Source of the DNA: Bugula neritina
Taxonomy: Eukaryota > Bryozoa > Gymnolaemata > Cheilostomatida > Bugulidae
DNA length: 49,500 nt
Assembly: GCA_964035545.1 (NCBI GenBank)
Contig: OZ037772.1
Coordinates: 840,501-890,000 of the forward strand
Direction of reading: 5' to 3'
Positions 1-13,177 of this stretch are shown here, one piece after another. Each line of letters starts with the position of its first letter. Positions within the stretch are counted from its first letter, which is position 1. Made by a program: the position numbers and the translations under genes. The notes under the pieces were generated by a model. That model saw nothing but the letters and a program-made list of their open reading frames with translations. It was not told the DNA's origin and did no database searches.

Positions 1-187
1 TTGGTAACCTCTCCATAGACAACGTGTGTGAGGTACCGTGGTTCTAGCAGACCTCCACTCGGCTGAACAACTCAAAACACACGCTCTAGACTTTGTCAAC
101 AGCCACGTCAGAGGCGTCATGGAAACCTGCCATGAAAAATGTGAAAAAACGTACCCTCAACATGTAGACCTTGCATTGCCAATCTGA
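1..187 (+). pseudogene. 3' end of a SPOP/TDPOZ-like BTB protein, frameshifted
   Basis: Frame 3 reads [11 protein letters not shown], and after a one-base slip near base 45-50 another frame reads [20 protein letters not shown] and on to a TGA at 185-187. The ADLHSAxQLKxxAxDFxN pattern is the end of the BTB domain and start of the 3-box in SPOP-type MATH-BTB adaptors, which bring substrates to cullin-3 ubiquitin ligases. About 22 residues after that end with LALPI and the stop, so this is a C-terminus; the rest lies left of the window. The frameshift could be real decay or a one-base sequencing error. Family call from motif recall, not from a search. Confidence 0.6.
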
Positions 188-2557
188 GTTAATGTCAAAG
201 TTTAGCTCTATTTCCTGATGATGGACTTCCTTCTTGAATATCAATTGTACTGCTATCACAAACACTAGTTACAGTAGTATAATAAGATCAAATGGCTGGA
301 ATTATTGAAAACAAGCTGACGAGAAAAATTACAGCACTTGGAAGTTTAAATTCAAGTAAGTAGTATAATAAGCGCCTCTACGACTATGGAAGTAAGCATC
401 TCGCAGCAACCAACTTGTCAAAAGTAGGAGTTATCTCTGCTCGATGAATGTTTACTTATGGTTTGGATTGGCAATGTTATTACTGCATAAACAATATAAT
501 ATGCGGTTCTATGTGTATTGCGTAACGGTTAGCACTCAGGTTACTATTCTGTGAGACAAATTTGGGATTTGCTCCCCCAAAAGAATTGAAACTATAATAT
601 ATATGTTGTGTATAATATGCATATCTATTTGATGATAATATTGAAGCAAGCAAAATTTCAATAACAAAATATTACAAGACATTAACCAAACCAAAACAAA
701 AATTATCCTAGCGATCCTTTGAAATCTTGCTGTGTAATACTAGCAAACATAAATTGATAAGTCTGACAATCGAGATAGATAAGTTATACAAATTAAATAC
801 ATAAGAGAATTGCAGTTAGAACATCAATATTAAAATATTTCCTTCAACTGAAATTTTTTTAGCCTTAAAATAAATTCTCCAATTCAAATATTTCTTAAAT
901 ATAAATTTGTGCGGATTAGAAACAAATTTCTCAATTCGAACATAAATTTGTGCAGCTTTAAAATAGAATTTCTAATTCAAATATTTTCTTCAAATAAATT
1001 TATGCTGTTTCTAAATCAATAAATCAAATCAACAATTTTTCTTCAAATAATTTATGCCGCTTAAAAATTAATAGATCAATTCAAACAAAATTTCCTCAAA
1101 CAAGTTTTTGCTGCTTTTAAAGAAAACTAATACACTTGTTAGTCCAAATAACAAAAGAGGTTAAAAATATCCTTAACATAAAATTGCAATATTACTTACT
1201 GCAGCCAGTCTATATTATCATTATTTGTATCAATTGGTCAGTTTTCTAGACGTCCCCCCTAATATAATTATTACTGCTGCTATATCTTCTATGCTCCAAT
1301 CGTCTTTAGCTGCTTTTATCTTTTTGTATATCTATCTTCATTCGTCATTTATCATTCATCCTTTTTCTATTTTCAGAAATTCAGCTCCTTTTGTACCAAA
1401 TCTTTTTGGCAATGGTTCAGATTTTAAGGATACCGACAATAACTGGCCAATGAAAACCAGCGGCAGACTGACGTAGAACTCGGTTAGGTATGTTGGTAGC
1501 CAAGATAGGGATTGACGTAAGAAGGATCTGTTGTTATTGGCTCATCTTTGTATATTGTGGGCTATATAATCAATAATTGTACAGCAATCCTTAATCTAAA
1601 AAATAACTTTAAAACTATAATATGATAAAATGTATCAGTCGATGCTCACGTGTTGACCTTTGTAACAGGCTGATCAATGTCAAAAAATTTATTAGGCGTT
1701 TGAAACATTATATCATCTACATGTTGGTGTAAACAAATATTTACACATATGTGTATCTCTATTTATGAACAGCATCTGCTATATGTTTCAGCTTTTTTAT
1801 TCATTCCCATTTGTTCATCAATTAGTGTTTTATTTCAAAAGTCAATATTACAAATTTCAACACGTGATCATGGCATGTGGTACTATCCTAACACACAATT
1901 ACTTATCTAAAAGCCACACTACTAAATAATACTATATATACATATATATATTTAATAATGCATTAAGCAATTTCTATGCAAGACCGAAATATTTAACTTA
2001 CTCAAAACTTGTACATTTGAACTTTTAATTTCACTCAATTATTGGGCCTCATGCATCATAAAACTTTTGAATGTGTTTTATATTCTTTCTTGGATGTTGT
2101 AGATAAACTGTAGTCTACATACCGTGGTGGAGCAGATATAAGAATTTATAATTGCATCAACCCGTTGCAGCAGCCATCTTACTGGAAATCTCAAACAAAC
2201 CTCAGCATCGCCAAAGCCATATTTTAGCGAGCTGACAGAATATCTCAGAGATATAACTTGTAAAGTACAGAAGTAAGAATTAAACACAAAGGGCAGTATA
2301 TGTATAATCATGCCTTCCATCAAGGATATAGCTTTTTTAAAGGATTTTCTAAGAATAATGATACAAATATTAACACTTCAAGCTTAACAACTTATGACAT
2401 AACGGTTACATTGAATATTATTTTCTAGATATCATATTCGTCTGTGTTTTAGTACTGCCAAGGTTATCACTCAGCACTAAATGGACAAAATTGCTTCTTT
2501 TAATTAAGAGACTATGCTGGAGAAAGGCCATTATATATGAATTGGATAAAGAAACTA
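188..2557. other. AT-rich region without a supported gene
   Basis: No reading frame here has recognisable domains. A short open stretch begins with ATG at 292 and ends at a possible GTAAGT donor near 356; it could be a small first exon but has no partner. The 1225-1476 and 2078-2323 open frames look like chance. The degenerate ~50-bp repeat is listed separately. Confidence 0.5.
870..1125. repeat. Degenerate ~50-bp tandem repeat, about five units
   Basis: The motif AATTCAAATATTTTCTTCAA followed by ATAAATTTRTGC and a CTTTAAAAATAGA-like tail recurs about every 45-60 bases. The units are diverged and differ in length, so the array is old. Confidence 0.5.
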
Positions 2558-4264
2558 CCGTAAAATGGGGTAACATTGGCCGTTTTGAGACATATTTTGG
2601 GTGTCATATGAAAGGATTACAATATTCTTTAAAATTTTTGGATGCTAAATGAAGCTTATCAACATATGCACTAAATGAAAGAACCATTTGCAGTTTGGGA
2701 CTGCTAGATCTCCTGTGGTATTAAAAAAAGTAGGTGGCCAAAGTTACCCTATTTTCGGGGTAACTTTGGCCGGTGTCGTTATTCTCCATGTAGCTAAAGT
2801 TAGCAGCACTTGGAGCTTTTTTAGCCAGTTAGAAATTAAAGAACAACATTATTCAACTTCATTACTACAAAAAAAAATTATTTTAGACAAAATGCAAGCT
2901 ATAATAGTGTAATTATTGCATTGAAACCACAGCTATTCGAGGTACATTGTTAATAAGTGTAAAAACTTTTGTATATGTATAAAAAATCATGTATTTTGCT
3001 GGCAACATTGAATAAATCACTGTACAAGTTCAAATTCCATTGAATTTAATCTTAAATTCAAGTCTGCCCTTTCAAACTATAGGCTGTGGCAGTTGTCTGT
3101 AGATTTTTTAAATAATGCGTAATGTCTTCAGAATTAACTGTTGCCCATTCCGGTGCTATGTTTTGGCACAACCTGTGAGACAAGCTATCTTTATGTCTTG
3201 ACATAAAACTGAGACTCCAGTGATCTTGAGGGTAGTTGCTTTTGAAATGTTGCACTCTTCTCTCACATTTGTCAAAATAGGTCTTGACTATTATTCGAAA
3301 GTCTGTTTTATCTAATGGAAAGCCCCATTGAGCCAGCTTTGTAGTAGGTATGGTCAACAATGGCTACCTCCTCTACTTGTGATAACACAGTTTGGTGTCC
3401 AGGCTTCAGCTTGTGTCTTCATGCGGCTCTGTTTTGTAGTGTTCCTTTGGTAATATCATATTTCTAGCCACTTCTTGTCAAGACTTTCCAGCTGCCAATT
3501 CTTGTGAATAAAGCAAAACCAATGATCTCCTCAGATATACCATTTCTTGGAGATGTTACTTTTCTTTAATATTTTCTGAGTATAATTGTCTTGAAAAATA
3601 CATTTTACAATGCATGGTCAAATTCTTATATAAAAAAAAACATTAAACACAAAATTGCTGTCTGGGAACAAAAATGCATAATTCCCCATGTAATTATTTC
3701 ATATTTCGGACTCTAAGTTGTTTCAAAAGCATTGGGTATAGGTGAATCAAATGATTGTGCCTTTAGAGAGTAATGTACTATGTGTCTGAAGTAACAGGAA
3801 ATTCGCAGCGCTGCCAGAAACCTACTTTGGAGTACCATTTAGTCATGGCCAAAGTTACCCCAAATTCGTCAAAAATTGTACACAGTGAATTCAAAACACA
3901 TATTTTAATTTTGGATTTCAATTTATTTACCTAAATTACAAATATCCTGGTTAAATACTTACCAAAGTTCTTTAATACAAAAAAGAAAATGAGTCCAGCT
4001 TTTCTAATGCCTTCAAATTGATTAAAGTTGGACAGCGCTGAAAATCTTGTTGTCAAACAGGAAATTGAAAATGGCTGACAGCAAGAAGCAGCAAATAAGT
4101 ATATCAATTATTTTTCAGGAATAGGATGCACCAATCTACACTCAGTGCATATATACAATTAAAATATCTTTAGACTTCATAGATATAGCACCAGCTACAT
4201 TTTAAACATTTTTTCCAAAGTGGCCAAAGTTACCCCAAGTGGCTAAAGTTACCCCATTTTACGG
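2558..4264 (-). mobile_element. Pogo/Tigger-like DNA transposon, non-autonomous
   Basis: The left end reads CCGTAAAATGGGGTAAC and the right end is its exact inverse (GTTACCCCATTTTACGG). Both are flanked by TA (2556-2557 and 4265-4266), the target duplication expected of Tc1/mariner/pogo elements. The 1.7-kb interior holds a minus-strand transposase N-terminus with a CENP-B-type DNA-binding domain, but I see no DDE catalytic domain, so the element could not move by itself. A GGCCAAAGTTACCCC-type motif recurs near both ends and inside. Confidence 0.85.
3058..3450 (-). pseudogene. Pogo-like transposase N-terminal (CENP-B-type HTH) fragment
   Basis: The open frame 3058-3360 contains QWGFPLDKTDFRIIVKTYFD, then NYPQDHWSLSFMSRHK and LSHRLCQNI. 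This matches the usual order in pogo/Tigger-like transposases: (A/Q)WGFPL, (P)xDxW...FxxRH, LSxR...NI. The preceding part of the domain (GHQTVLSQVEEVAIVDH) lies upstream in another frame at about 3361-3420, so there is at least one frameshift. The DDE integrase part is missing. Family call from motif recall; clear as transposase, less sure at clade level. Confidence 0.75.
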
Positions 4265-5044
4265 TAGTAAATTATTCAGTGTTATAATTAAACTTTGAAC
4301 GAGCTTTGCTCTGATTGGTTTTTTCTGACTTATTGTAATATATATCTATATCTAGCCAGGGTTTTGTGCCTACATAGTAATGTACACGTTCTATGATAAG
4401 AGTAATTGAATGCAAATATAAATGAACATAATTTTTTTGATTTTAGTCTAGTTATGTTATAAGCATTAGATAACTTGTTTTTGAGACAGCCGGGTGAGAG
4501 CTTTGTAAAAAATTTAGCCTAATTAGAATTTCTGTAATAGATAAACGTTACTAGCTCCTTAACAATTCAATTGAAGTTGAATAAAAATATACATCAAATT
4601 ACCAGTTCAAAGTAAAAGACTTTGAAGGCTAATAACTTACTACGAAGTTTTAAACCAAATAACAAGAGACTAAATCCAAAATTAATTTATAATTATTCTT
4701 AGCATATGACAAGTATGAATGTTACAGCTGCTCTTGTACAATGTAGTTGTACAGCTCTTACTCATCCTAGTATGTTTAACTGGCATAGCATCCTTGTCTT
4801 TCTAAAGACTCGGTACATCGTTGGAGTGCAGAGGTCATCTCCAACAAAAGACTTTGAATTAGAGTGGATAAATAAAAGTAAGCGCTTGTAATGTTTTTCA
4901 ACTCTAATTAAAGTTCCCAAAATGTTATTGTTGGTAAGTTTCAGGCTCAAGAATAATCTTGTATTTTCTTATTAAAGAACAAAAAAAGAAAAAAAAAGAA
5001 AAATAAGGGTCCTAAGTCGCAAAAACCAAAAGATAGCTATTCCA
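4265..5044. other. AT-rich interval with one possible unassigned exon
   Basis: After a good acceptor (ATTATTCTTAG, ending near 4701) an open stretch runs to a possible A|GTAAGC donor near 4879. It encodes about 60 residues including SPTKDFELEWINK. I recognise no domain. An A-rich tract (about 4975-5010) follows. Nothing else supported. Confidence 0.25.
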
Positions 5045-5208
5045 GAGGTGTGGACATATTCAAAAGTTTCAAATTTGGGGAAGGAGAATCTAAAGAGGTT
5101 CACAAGGATGTCCTAGAAAAATTTGACAACTTTTGAAAAAAGACCTTCAAGAAAATAATCAAGAGACATCAACTGCTATCAATAGATGAGTATGTCACCA
5201 ACTTACAA
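5045..5208 (+). pseudogene. Fragment of retroelement gag, second copy
   Basis: Bases 5045-5208 repeat the gag segment at about 8935-9123 with few changes. This copy has a TGA inside the former reading frame (AACTTTTGAAAAAAG versus AACTTTTGTAAAAAG) and lacks 21 bases of the longer copy. The lost piece lies between two TATCAA repeats, which suggests slippage or microhomology deletion. There is no LTR or zinc knuckle next to it, so it is an isolated scrap just upstream of a zinc-finger exon. Confidence 0.75.
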
Positions 5209-5232
5209 TGTTTATGAGCTTGATAGAGATAA

Positions 5233-7358
<2,126 letters not shown>

Positions 7359-8386
7359 TAGCAATGTTGAAAATATTGGAGAGGTATCATGCAGTTCAAC
7401 AAGCCATGGAAGGTTTGTGTTGACACTTTGAAAATGTTTTATGGTTACAATTGGCATAACATACAATTACTTTAATGTGACACGATGATTGTATTAAATT
7501 ATCAGTATGAAAAGACACTTTTATCTATGATATTTTTCCTGTTTTAAAGTACAAGAAATAGCTGATCCTATTGAAGCACTCAAGAAAGACATATAGAAGG
7601 TGCTTAGTAATGTACCATAATCAAATTTCTGTATTTATACAAGTTTTCAGCCAAAGAGTTGCAATCACATGTTCTCCTGTAGTTTTCAGAACAAAAAGAT
7701 GCTTTTGTTGAGCAGAGTCTTGAGCTTGGTGACTTGACGAAATTGCTTTGGTCTTAGATAAGTCACAAAAGCATTTATTTGTAGTTAATCTGAATACTAA
7801 TATAAGACAGTTATAAACTAGATCTTAGTTTCAGGTCATATATAGTATGAAATTTTACGGACATGAAGAAACAACTAAAGGAGGTGCTGGATGGGCAGAA
7901 AAAACTGATGGCTATAATCACTGATAGCCATAGTGGCAAAGACAATATAACTGAGCAGCTGGAGGAGCCGCTAAAAACAATACAAGAGTTTGAATCTCTT
8001 GAAGAACTTCTCCAATCCTCAAGAGAAAAACGTCCTGCTCTGGTACATAGTATACTACTATATAATATAGATTGTATAGCTAGTTTAAAGACTTTTGGTG
8101 TATAACATGCAACTTATAACATCCTGGCGTAGTTGATATTAGAATACAATTTCTAGTGAACTGTAGATTTTCAAGCTATAAAATGTGTTTCTCTTATGGA
8201 ATGTTTCTCATTAAAGTGTTAGAAAAAAATATTTGCCCCTCTGCAATAAAACATTGAATGTATTCATGTAAATTCATGCTATGAAATATAGGTGCATTAT
8301 TGTTGTAGACAAAGTTTCTTTTCCAACTGGGGGAAAGAAACTGCGCAGATATGGTGAAAAGAGTTGCTAATATTAATTTGTTTTAA
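7359..8386 (+). pseudogene. DUF4806-domain protein, exon remnants
   Basis: Several exon-like pieces read as one protein. 7359-7413 gives KILERYHAVQQAME. About 7549-7598 gives EIADPIEALKKDI but then a TAG before its donor. About 7693-7756 gives EQKDAFVEQSLELGDLTKLL. 7863-8041 contains PLKTIQEFESLEELLQ and ends in frame at a GTACAT donor. 8309-8386, after TTGTAG, continues with FQLGERNCADMVKRV and a TAA. The last two joined in phase 0 match the DUF4806 pattern (PLKT.E.FE.LE..L, then LG..N..D.VKR). The function of this domain is unknown to me. The in-frame TAG and early end suggest a relic. Confidence 0.5.
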
Positions 8387-8788
8387 AAATGTTTGGCTAT
8401 TTTATCTTTTAACTTAAACATGCAATACAGTCTGTATTTTGCATGGGAGATAATATAATATTGAAATAAAATCTGTATCAAAACTTATCAAATCTCTGGG
8501 GCTGCATCAGCAGTTAAAATAGTTGTTGAGTTGTTGAGTTTAGAATAATTGCTCATCAAAAAATTTACTGCGTTCACTAAGTTTTATTTATGCTTCATTT
8601 TGACCATGGCACTGAAGCTGCAGCAGGGTATATACTATTTTTTGATCAAATGTAAATAGGTAATCTTTCAAAATTAGTCTAGCTATAGCACCAGAAATGT
8701 AATCAATAATGAATATTAACATTTCCTAGTGAAAAAATATCTTCAAAGTGTTTTTTTAGCCCTAAAATAAAAAATAGTTGTTGTAAAC
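8387..8788. other. AT-rich interval, no feature seen
   Basis: No open frame or repeat of note. No 5' LTR matching 9890-10242 is visible here, so the downstream element has lost its left end. Confidence 0.4.
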
Positions 8789-9590
8789 ATGACAACTGCA
8801 CAAGATGGTGCAGAGTTGTCCACCCAATGGTCCTGCTTCAAGGAAGAGTTCAATTATTACCTAATAGCCTCAGAAAAATCTGATAAAGAGGATAAAATAA
8901 AAATGGCCATTCTAATGCGGACCATTAGACCGAGAGGTGTGGACATATTCAAAAGTTTCAAGTTTGGGGAAGGAGAATCTAAAGAGGTTTACAAGGATGT
9001 CCTATATAGGAAAATTTGACAACTTTTGTAAAAAGACCTCCAACAAAATAATCAGAAGACATCAACTGCTATCAACAAAACAGGAATGCTTATCAATAGA
9101 TGAGTATGTCACCAACTTACATAGGATTGCCAGAAAATGTGACCTTGGTGACATGTATGATGACTTTTTTATGCAGGCCTTTCTTCTTGGCATCAACGAC
9201 ACAAGCAACTTTGGAGAAAATTGTTCCAGGAGTCAGAAAACATAGACCTCAAAAAAGCTATTAAAAAGTGCAAATTGGCTGAGAGCTCTCAGAGTAATAT
9301 GAAGACTATTAAAGCCGAAGGAGAATCAATTCATACACTTGGTCTCAAGGCTACTAAAGCAAACAAAAGTGCCAAACTGTACTTACGCACAACTGACAAG
9401 GAAGCGAATAATCCTGCCAAGTCTAACTGTGGAAACTGTGGCAACTCTCATCCTCCCGAAAACGCTTACGGCAAACAGTGTAGTAACTGCAAGAACTCCA
9501 ACCACTTCGGAGCAGTCTGCAGATCCAGGAAAATTGGCAGAATAAATGCAGTCACTGAACACATAGCTAAAACATTAAAGCTTTAACTGC
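8789..9590 (+). pseudogene. Gag of a Mag-like Gypsy retrotransposon, frameshifted
   Basis: The start (ATG at 8789) begins a capsid-like segment with WSCFKEEFNYYLIAS, a common gag opening in Mag-type Ty3/Gypsy elements. It breaks at about 9010 and resumes in the next frame (8937-9245), which carries LSIDEYVTNLHRIARKCDLG, then breaks again near 9230. The final frame holds a zinc knuckle, CGNCGNSHPPENAYG then CSNCKNSNHFGAVC, which in full elements binds RNA. Two frameshifts make it non-functional. Downstream, at about 9670-9790, a short frame resembles a worn retropepsin start; RT, RNase H and integrase are absent. Confidence 0.75.
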
Positions 9591-9889
9591 AACCGTTTTA
9601 CCTTTTTTAGGTTAAATGCAATAAAAAGAAGTGCAGTGTTAAATATAGCTTCAAGTAGACTTGCACTGAAATTCATGGTCAATAACAGTTCTATACTCAA
9701 AATAAGTGCAGATAAGTCAGTAATAAGTCTAAAGTTGTGTTTATACCTCTCCTGGAAAAAGTATTTATGTTTCAGTTAATAGCACTCTTCAGAGTGCACC
9801 CTTATATAGTCTTACTGAAACCCGGTTTTTCATTATGTGTTTTTTTATTGTGTTATCAGAAAGTAGGGCTTTCTGCTGGGGGGGGACGG

Positions 9890-10242
9890 TGTAGTGAGTA
9901 GTGCAAAGTACAAATACGGGAATCGCCCTCTCCCTACTCTTGGAATACTTAGACCCTTATGTAGCAACCAATTAGCAGCTCCGGAAGAGATGCTTCCGAT
10001 TCACGTGACACTTCCCGGGTTATTAACATTATATCACGTTGTTGTAAGCGGAGGCTTGAAGTAGTAACATGTGTTAGTAGTTGACTGATGTATAGGATAA
10101 TTTGATGTGATGTTTGTTTTATGCTTTATTGTGGATAATAAATATAATTACTCGACAGCTACCCTAGTAATTACTAGCAGAATAACCAGCTAACTATACG
10201 CAAGTAAATAACTCACGCTCAGTAATTACACAAATTACTACA
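9890..10242 (+). mobile_element. Single LTR of the broken Gypsy element
   Basis: The block starts TGTAGT and ends ACTACA, perfect inverted ends of the TG...CA type. Just upstream is a G-run polypurine tract (9878-9889), where plus-strand synthesis would start, so this is the 3' LTR. It holds an AATAAA-like signal near 10136. No matching 5' LTR was seen, so no target duplication can be read. Confidence 0.7.
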
Positions 10243-10479
10243 TTATTATTATAAATGTATTTATACAAATAGTAACAGTAATACTAAAAGTAATATTTTT
10301 AGCTATAATTGGTATCCACCAGTTTGCACTACAATTTTAAATTACATACAACTTCAACTTAAAAGTAAGAGTGAAACGCTTAATAGTTATTACAATAACT
10401 ATGACTATTAATATTAGTATAATATGGTAAAACTGATACTTAACCTATTTGTAGATTCTAAACTTTTAAATTAGACCTA

Positions 10480-10845
10480 ATAGTAATAGTAATAGTAGTA
10501 GCAGCAACCTTGCGGTAACTCCTACAGTTAATCCTAGTTCTATCATCTATCAGTATCATTATGATTATCATTATGATTATTACTATCAGTATCAGTACCA
10601 CCATCACCATGACTTCAAGTCTAAAACTATGAGTATCAGTATGACTGACTGTGAGAGTATCACCACCACTATGAGTGGTGGTGATAGTGAGTATTACTAT
10701 CACTACAATACTTAATTAGTTACTTATAGTTATACTTATACTGTGAGTTATACTACTATCACTATCAGTATCACTACGGCTATCACTATCACTATCACTA
10801 TCAGTATAACTATGACTATCAGTATCAGTATCCGTAACTCACCTC
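10480..10845. repeat. TATCAC/TATCAG microsatellite region
   Basis: Degenerate hexanucleotide repeats (ACTATCAC, AGTATCAGTATC, ACTATGAC). The open frame on the minus strand here is a by-product. The tract borders the 3' end of the minus-strand LINE. Confidence 0.7.
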
Positions 10846-12661
10846 GTAACTCACCTCGTAAAAATTAGAACACTCTGCTAACACCTACAGGCGCAAAATT
10901 ATGAGTGCCTCTTATGTTGTTTTTGTTTGGGTTTACCATGTGTTGAAATGTATCTGTTCTAGCATGTAGCTAAGTTTGGATATTTTAATTGTAATGTAAA
11001 GGGGTTTTAGCACATAGCTAAGCTGAGTTTGTGTTATGAGGTGGTATCCTCAAATCTCTGATGCTTCGAGGGAGAAAACTGTTGTGAAAAGTCTGTGAGG
11101 ATGCAGAAATTGATGTTGGTTCTCCTCTCTTAGCAGATCGAGTGTTTATTGACCGATTTGAATTTAATAGTTCATCATAAGCAGATGAAAGCGTTTCATC
11201 TGAGAGTATTCTCATTAACAAAGTTATTCTATGGTCTCTTCGCCGGCTCGCAAGAGTTTTAAGCTGCAATTCAGTTCGAGCGTCACTGATGCCACATCTT
11301 CCTTTGAGGTTAGCGATAAACCTGATGGCTTGATTTTGAACATGTTCAATTTCCTCACAGGCACTTTTGTTAGTCGGATCCCACAACGTGTCTGCATACT
11401 CAAGGATAGGTCTACATAGACTAAGGTATGCAATTAATTTTGCCTTCATGGGTGCATTGTAGATTGTATGCTTGATACAGCCAAGTATTTTGCTTGCATT
11501 GTTGACTTTAGATGTAATATGTCTGTCAAACTTTAGGTTAGACTGCATGATTACTCCAAGATATTTGGCCTCTTTAACGGTTCTAAGAGTGGTGTTACCA
11601 AGTGAATATAGATGGGAGGTGTCATCATTTTTACCAAATATAATCACTTCGCACTTATCGGTATTAAACGGCATTTTCCATTTAAGTGACCATTTATAAA
11701 GTGAGTTTAGGTCTCTCTGAAAAGCTTCCTGTTGTATTTTGTTGTTAACTTCGGCATATAGAAGTGTGTCGTCAGCATATAGACTAACTTTGCATGAGAC
11801 AGATTGAGGGAGATCATTGATGTAAATTAGGAAAAGTGTTGGTCCAAGAACTGATCCTTGGGGGACTCCAGATGTTACACTTAGTTCAGATGATTCTGTC
11901 CCTTTGATCACCACTTTTTGACTTCTGTCAGTCAAAAAGCTCTGTATCCAATTGGCAATAAATGGGTCAATTCCTTTAATTCGCCTGATTTTCTCTATGA
12001 GCAGTAAATGAGGAACTTTATCGAAGGCCTTTTTAAAATCTAGAATTACTGCGTGAGTAGTTGATGAGTTGTCGGCGGCTCTTGCAAGATCATGAAAAGT
12101 TGCACACAATTGAGTGTCACATGAAAGGCCACGTCTAAATCCATGTTGTCTATTAACCAAAATTGAATCTAGTGTTTTATTTAGATAGTGTAATATAATA
12201 TGTTCTAGCATTTTGCAGGGGATACTTGTCAATGAAATAGGTCGATAATTGCATGGCTTCTCTTTTTCACCTTTCTTATATATAGGAGTGATGTTGGCAG
12301 TCTTCCATGCACCTGGGAGCACACCTTGTTTTAATGAAGCAGCGAAGATATGCTGAAGACACTCTGCATTGATATTGGGGTTTATTAGTAATTGGCATTT
12401 GCGGATATGGTCTGGGCCGGGAGATTTATTATTTTTAAGGTCAGCAATAAGTTTTTCAACACCATCTAATGTGATGGGAAATGGTTCCGTTTGAGTTGAA
12501 AGAAGTGGGAGTTTTGATATACTTTCTTGGTGGCAGAACTGTGAGTGAAAGTATTTATTTAGTCTGTTGGTGATTATCTTACTGTCAGTGGTTGGAAGGC
12601 CATCCATAAGTCTTCTTGGGTTAGGCAAATTTTCAACTTCTGCGCTGGGATGAAAATTCAA
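10846..12661 (-). mobile_element. 5'-truncated LINE (Jockey/CR1-like)
   Basis: A non-LTR retrotransposon in minus orientation. The RT frame is 11018-12661; below it lies about 170 bases of 3' UTR ending in a twice-repeated 12-base unit (read on the minus strand, ACGAGGTGAGTT). The endonuclease half is gone; the frame starts just after a TAG, so the 5' end was lost during insertion or decay. The 5' border is not sharply defined. Confidence 0.75.
11018..12661 (-). CDS. LINE reverse transcriptase, truncated ORF2
   Basis: 547 codons, uninterrupted. RT motifs in order: NNKSPGPDHI near residue 95, YRPISLTSIPCKMLEHII near 140, HGFRRGLSCDTQL near 172, a DFKKAFDKVPH block near 205, SGVPQGSVLGPTLFLIYIND near 265, and the catalytic YADD at about 293-296 followed by EAKYLGVIM. 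The enzyme copies its own RNA at a nicked target. No endonuclease domain is present. The annotated start is a TTG directly after a stop, so it marks the truncation and not a true start. Intactness over 1.6 kb suggests a fairly recent copy. Confidence 0.85.
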   Translation of the reverse strand: MNFHPSAEVENLPNPRRLMDGLPTTDSKIITNRLNKYFHSQFCHQESISKLPLLSTQTEPFPITLDGVEKLIADLKNNKSPGPDHIRKCQLLINPNINAECLQHIFAASLKQGVLPGAWKTANITPIYKKGEKEKPCNYRPISLTSIPCKMLEHIILHYLNKTLDSILVNRQHGFRRGLSCDTQLCATFHDLARAADNSSTTHAVILDFKKAFDKVPHLLLIEKIRRIKGIDPFIANWIQSFLTDRSQKVVIKGTESSELSVTSGVPQGSVLGPTLFLIYINDLPQSVSCKVSLYADDTLLYAEVNNKIQQEAFQRDLNSLYKWSLKWKMPFNTDKCEVIIFGKNDDTSHLYSLGNTTLRTVKEAKYLGVIMQSNLKFDRHITSKVNNASKILGCIKHTIYNAPMKAKLIAYLSLCRPILEYADTLWDPTNKSACEEIEHVQNQAIRFIANLKGRCGISDARTELQLKTLASRRRDHRITLLMRILSDETLSSAYDELLNSNRSINTRSAKRGEPTSISASSQTFHNSFLPRSIRDLRIPPHNTNSA

Positions 12662-13177
12662 CTAATTTTATTTTCAAAGCTCACGTTTAAGGAACTACAG
12701 TGCAAGCAAAAATTATCTAATATCGATGCTTAAAAACAAAAAGAAAACCTATCCATTTCAATTCAACTAATGCCTTGGGCTTGTAGCTTACTCAATGTTG
12801 CCTAACAATTCACAACATCCGCTGCGTCTTTATTGTTAGCTAGGGAACCAAAAATCCGAACGACCTACATAACGTTTTTCAGACTAGGGAGCTTGTTTTT
12901 TGTGTTATGAATTATAATCTTTTCCACCGATCTTCTCAATTTGTTTTTATGACCATGGGCAAGGCCAAGGTTTCTCCCGCGGATCTGCAGCAAAAATGAA
13001 GAGGATTGTTGTGAAACAGAAGTTGCATTTGTGTAGTTTATCATTAATATTATTATTAATGATATTAGTTATTGATAATATTAATTATTATTAATAATTT
13101 CTTGAATTTTATACTCATAATGATATGATTATGTCTATTCATTATTATATCCATATAATTACCATAATATCAATTAT
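12662..13177. other. Intergenic, AT-rich microsatellite towards the right
   Basis: No supported gene. From about 13030 the sequence is a TAAT/ATTA-rich low-complexity tract into which the next LINE fragment inserted. Confidence 0.4.

Noticed and set aside
10458-10703. Minus-strand frame rich in Ile, Val, Thr
   Set aside because: Arises from the TATCAC/TATCAG microsatellite.
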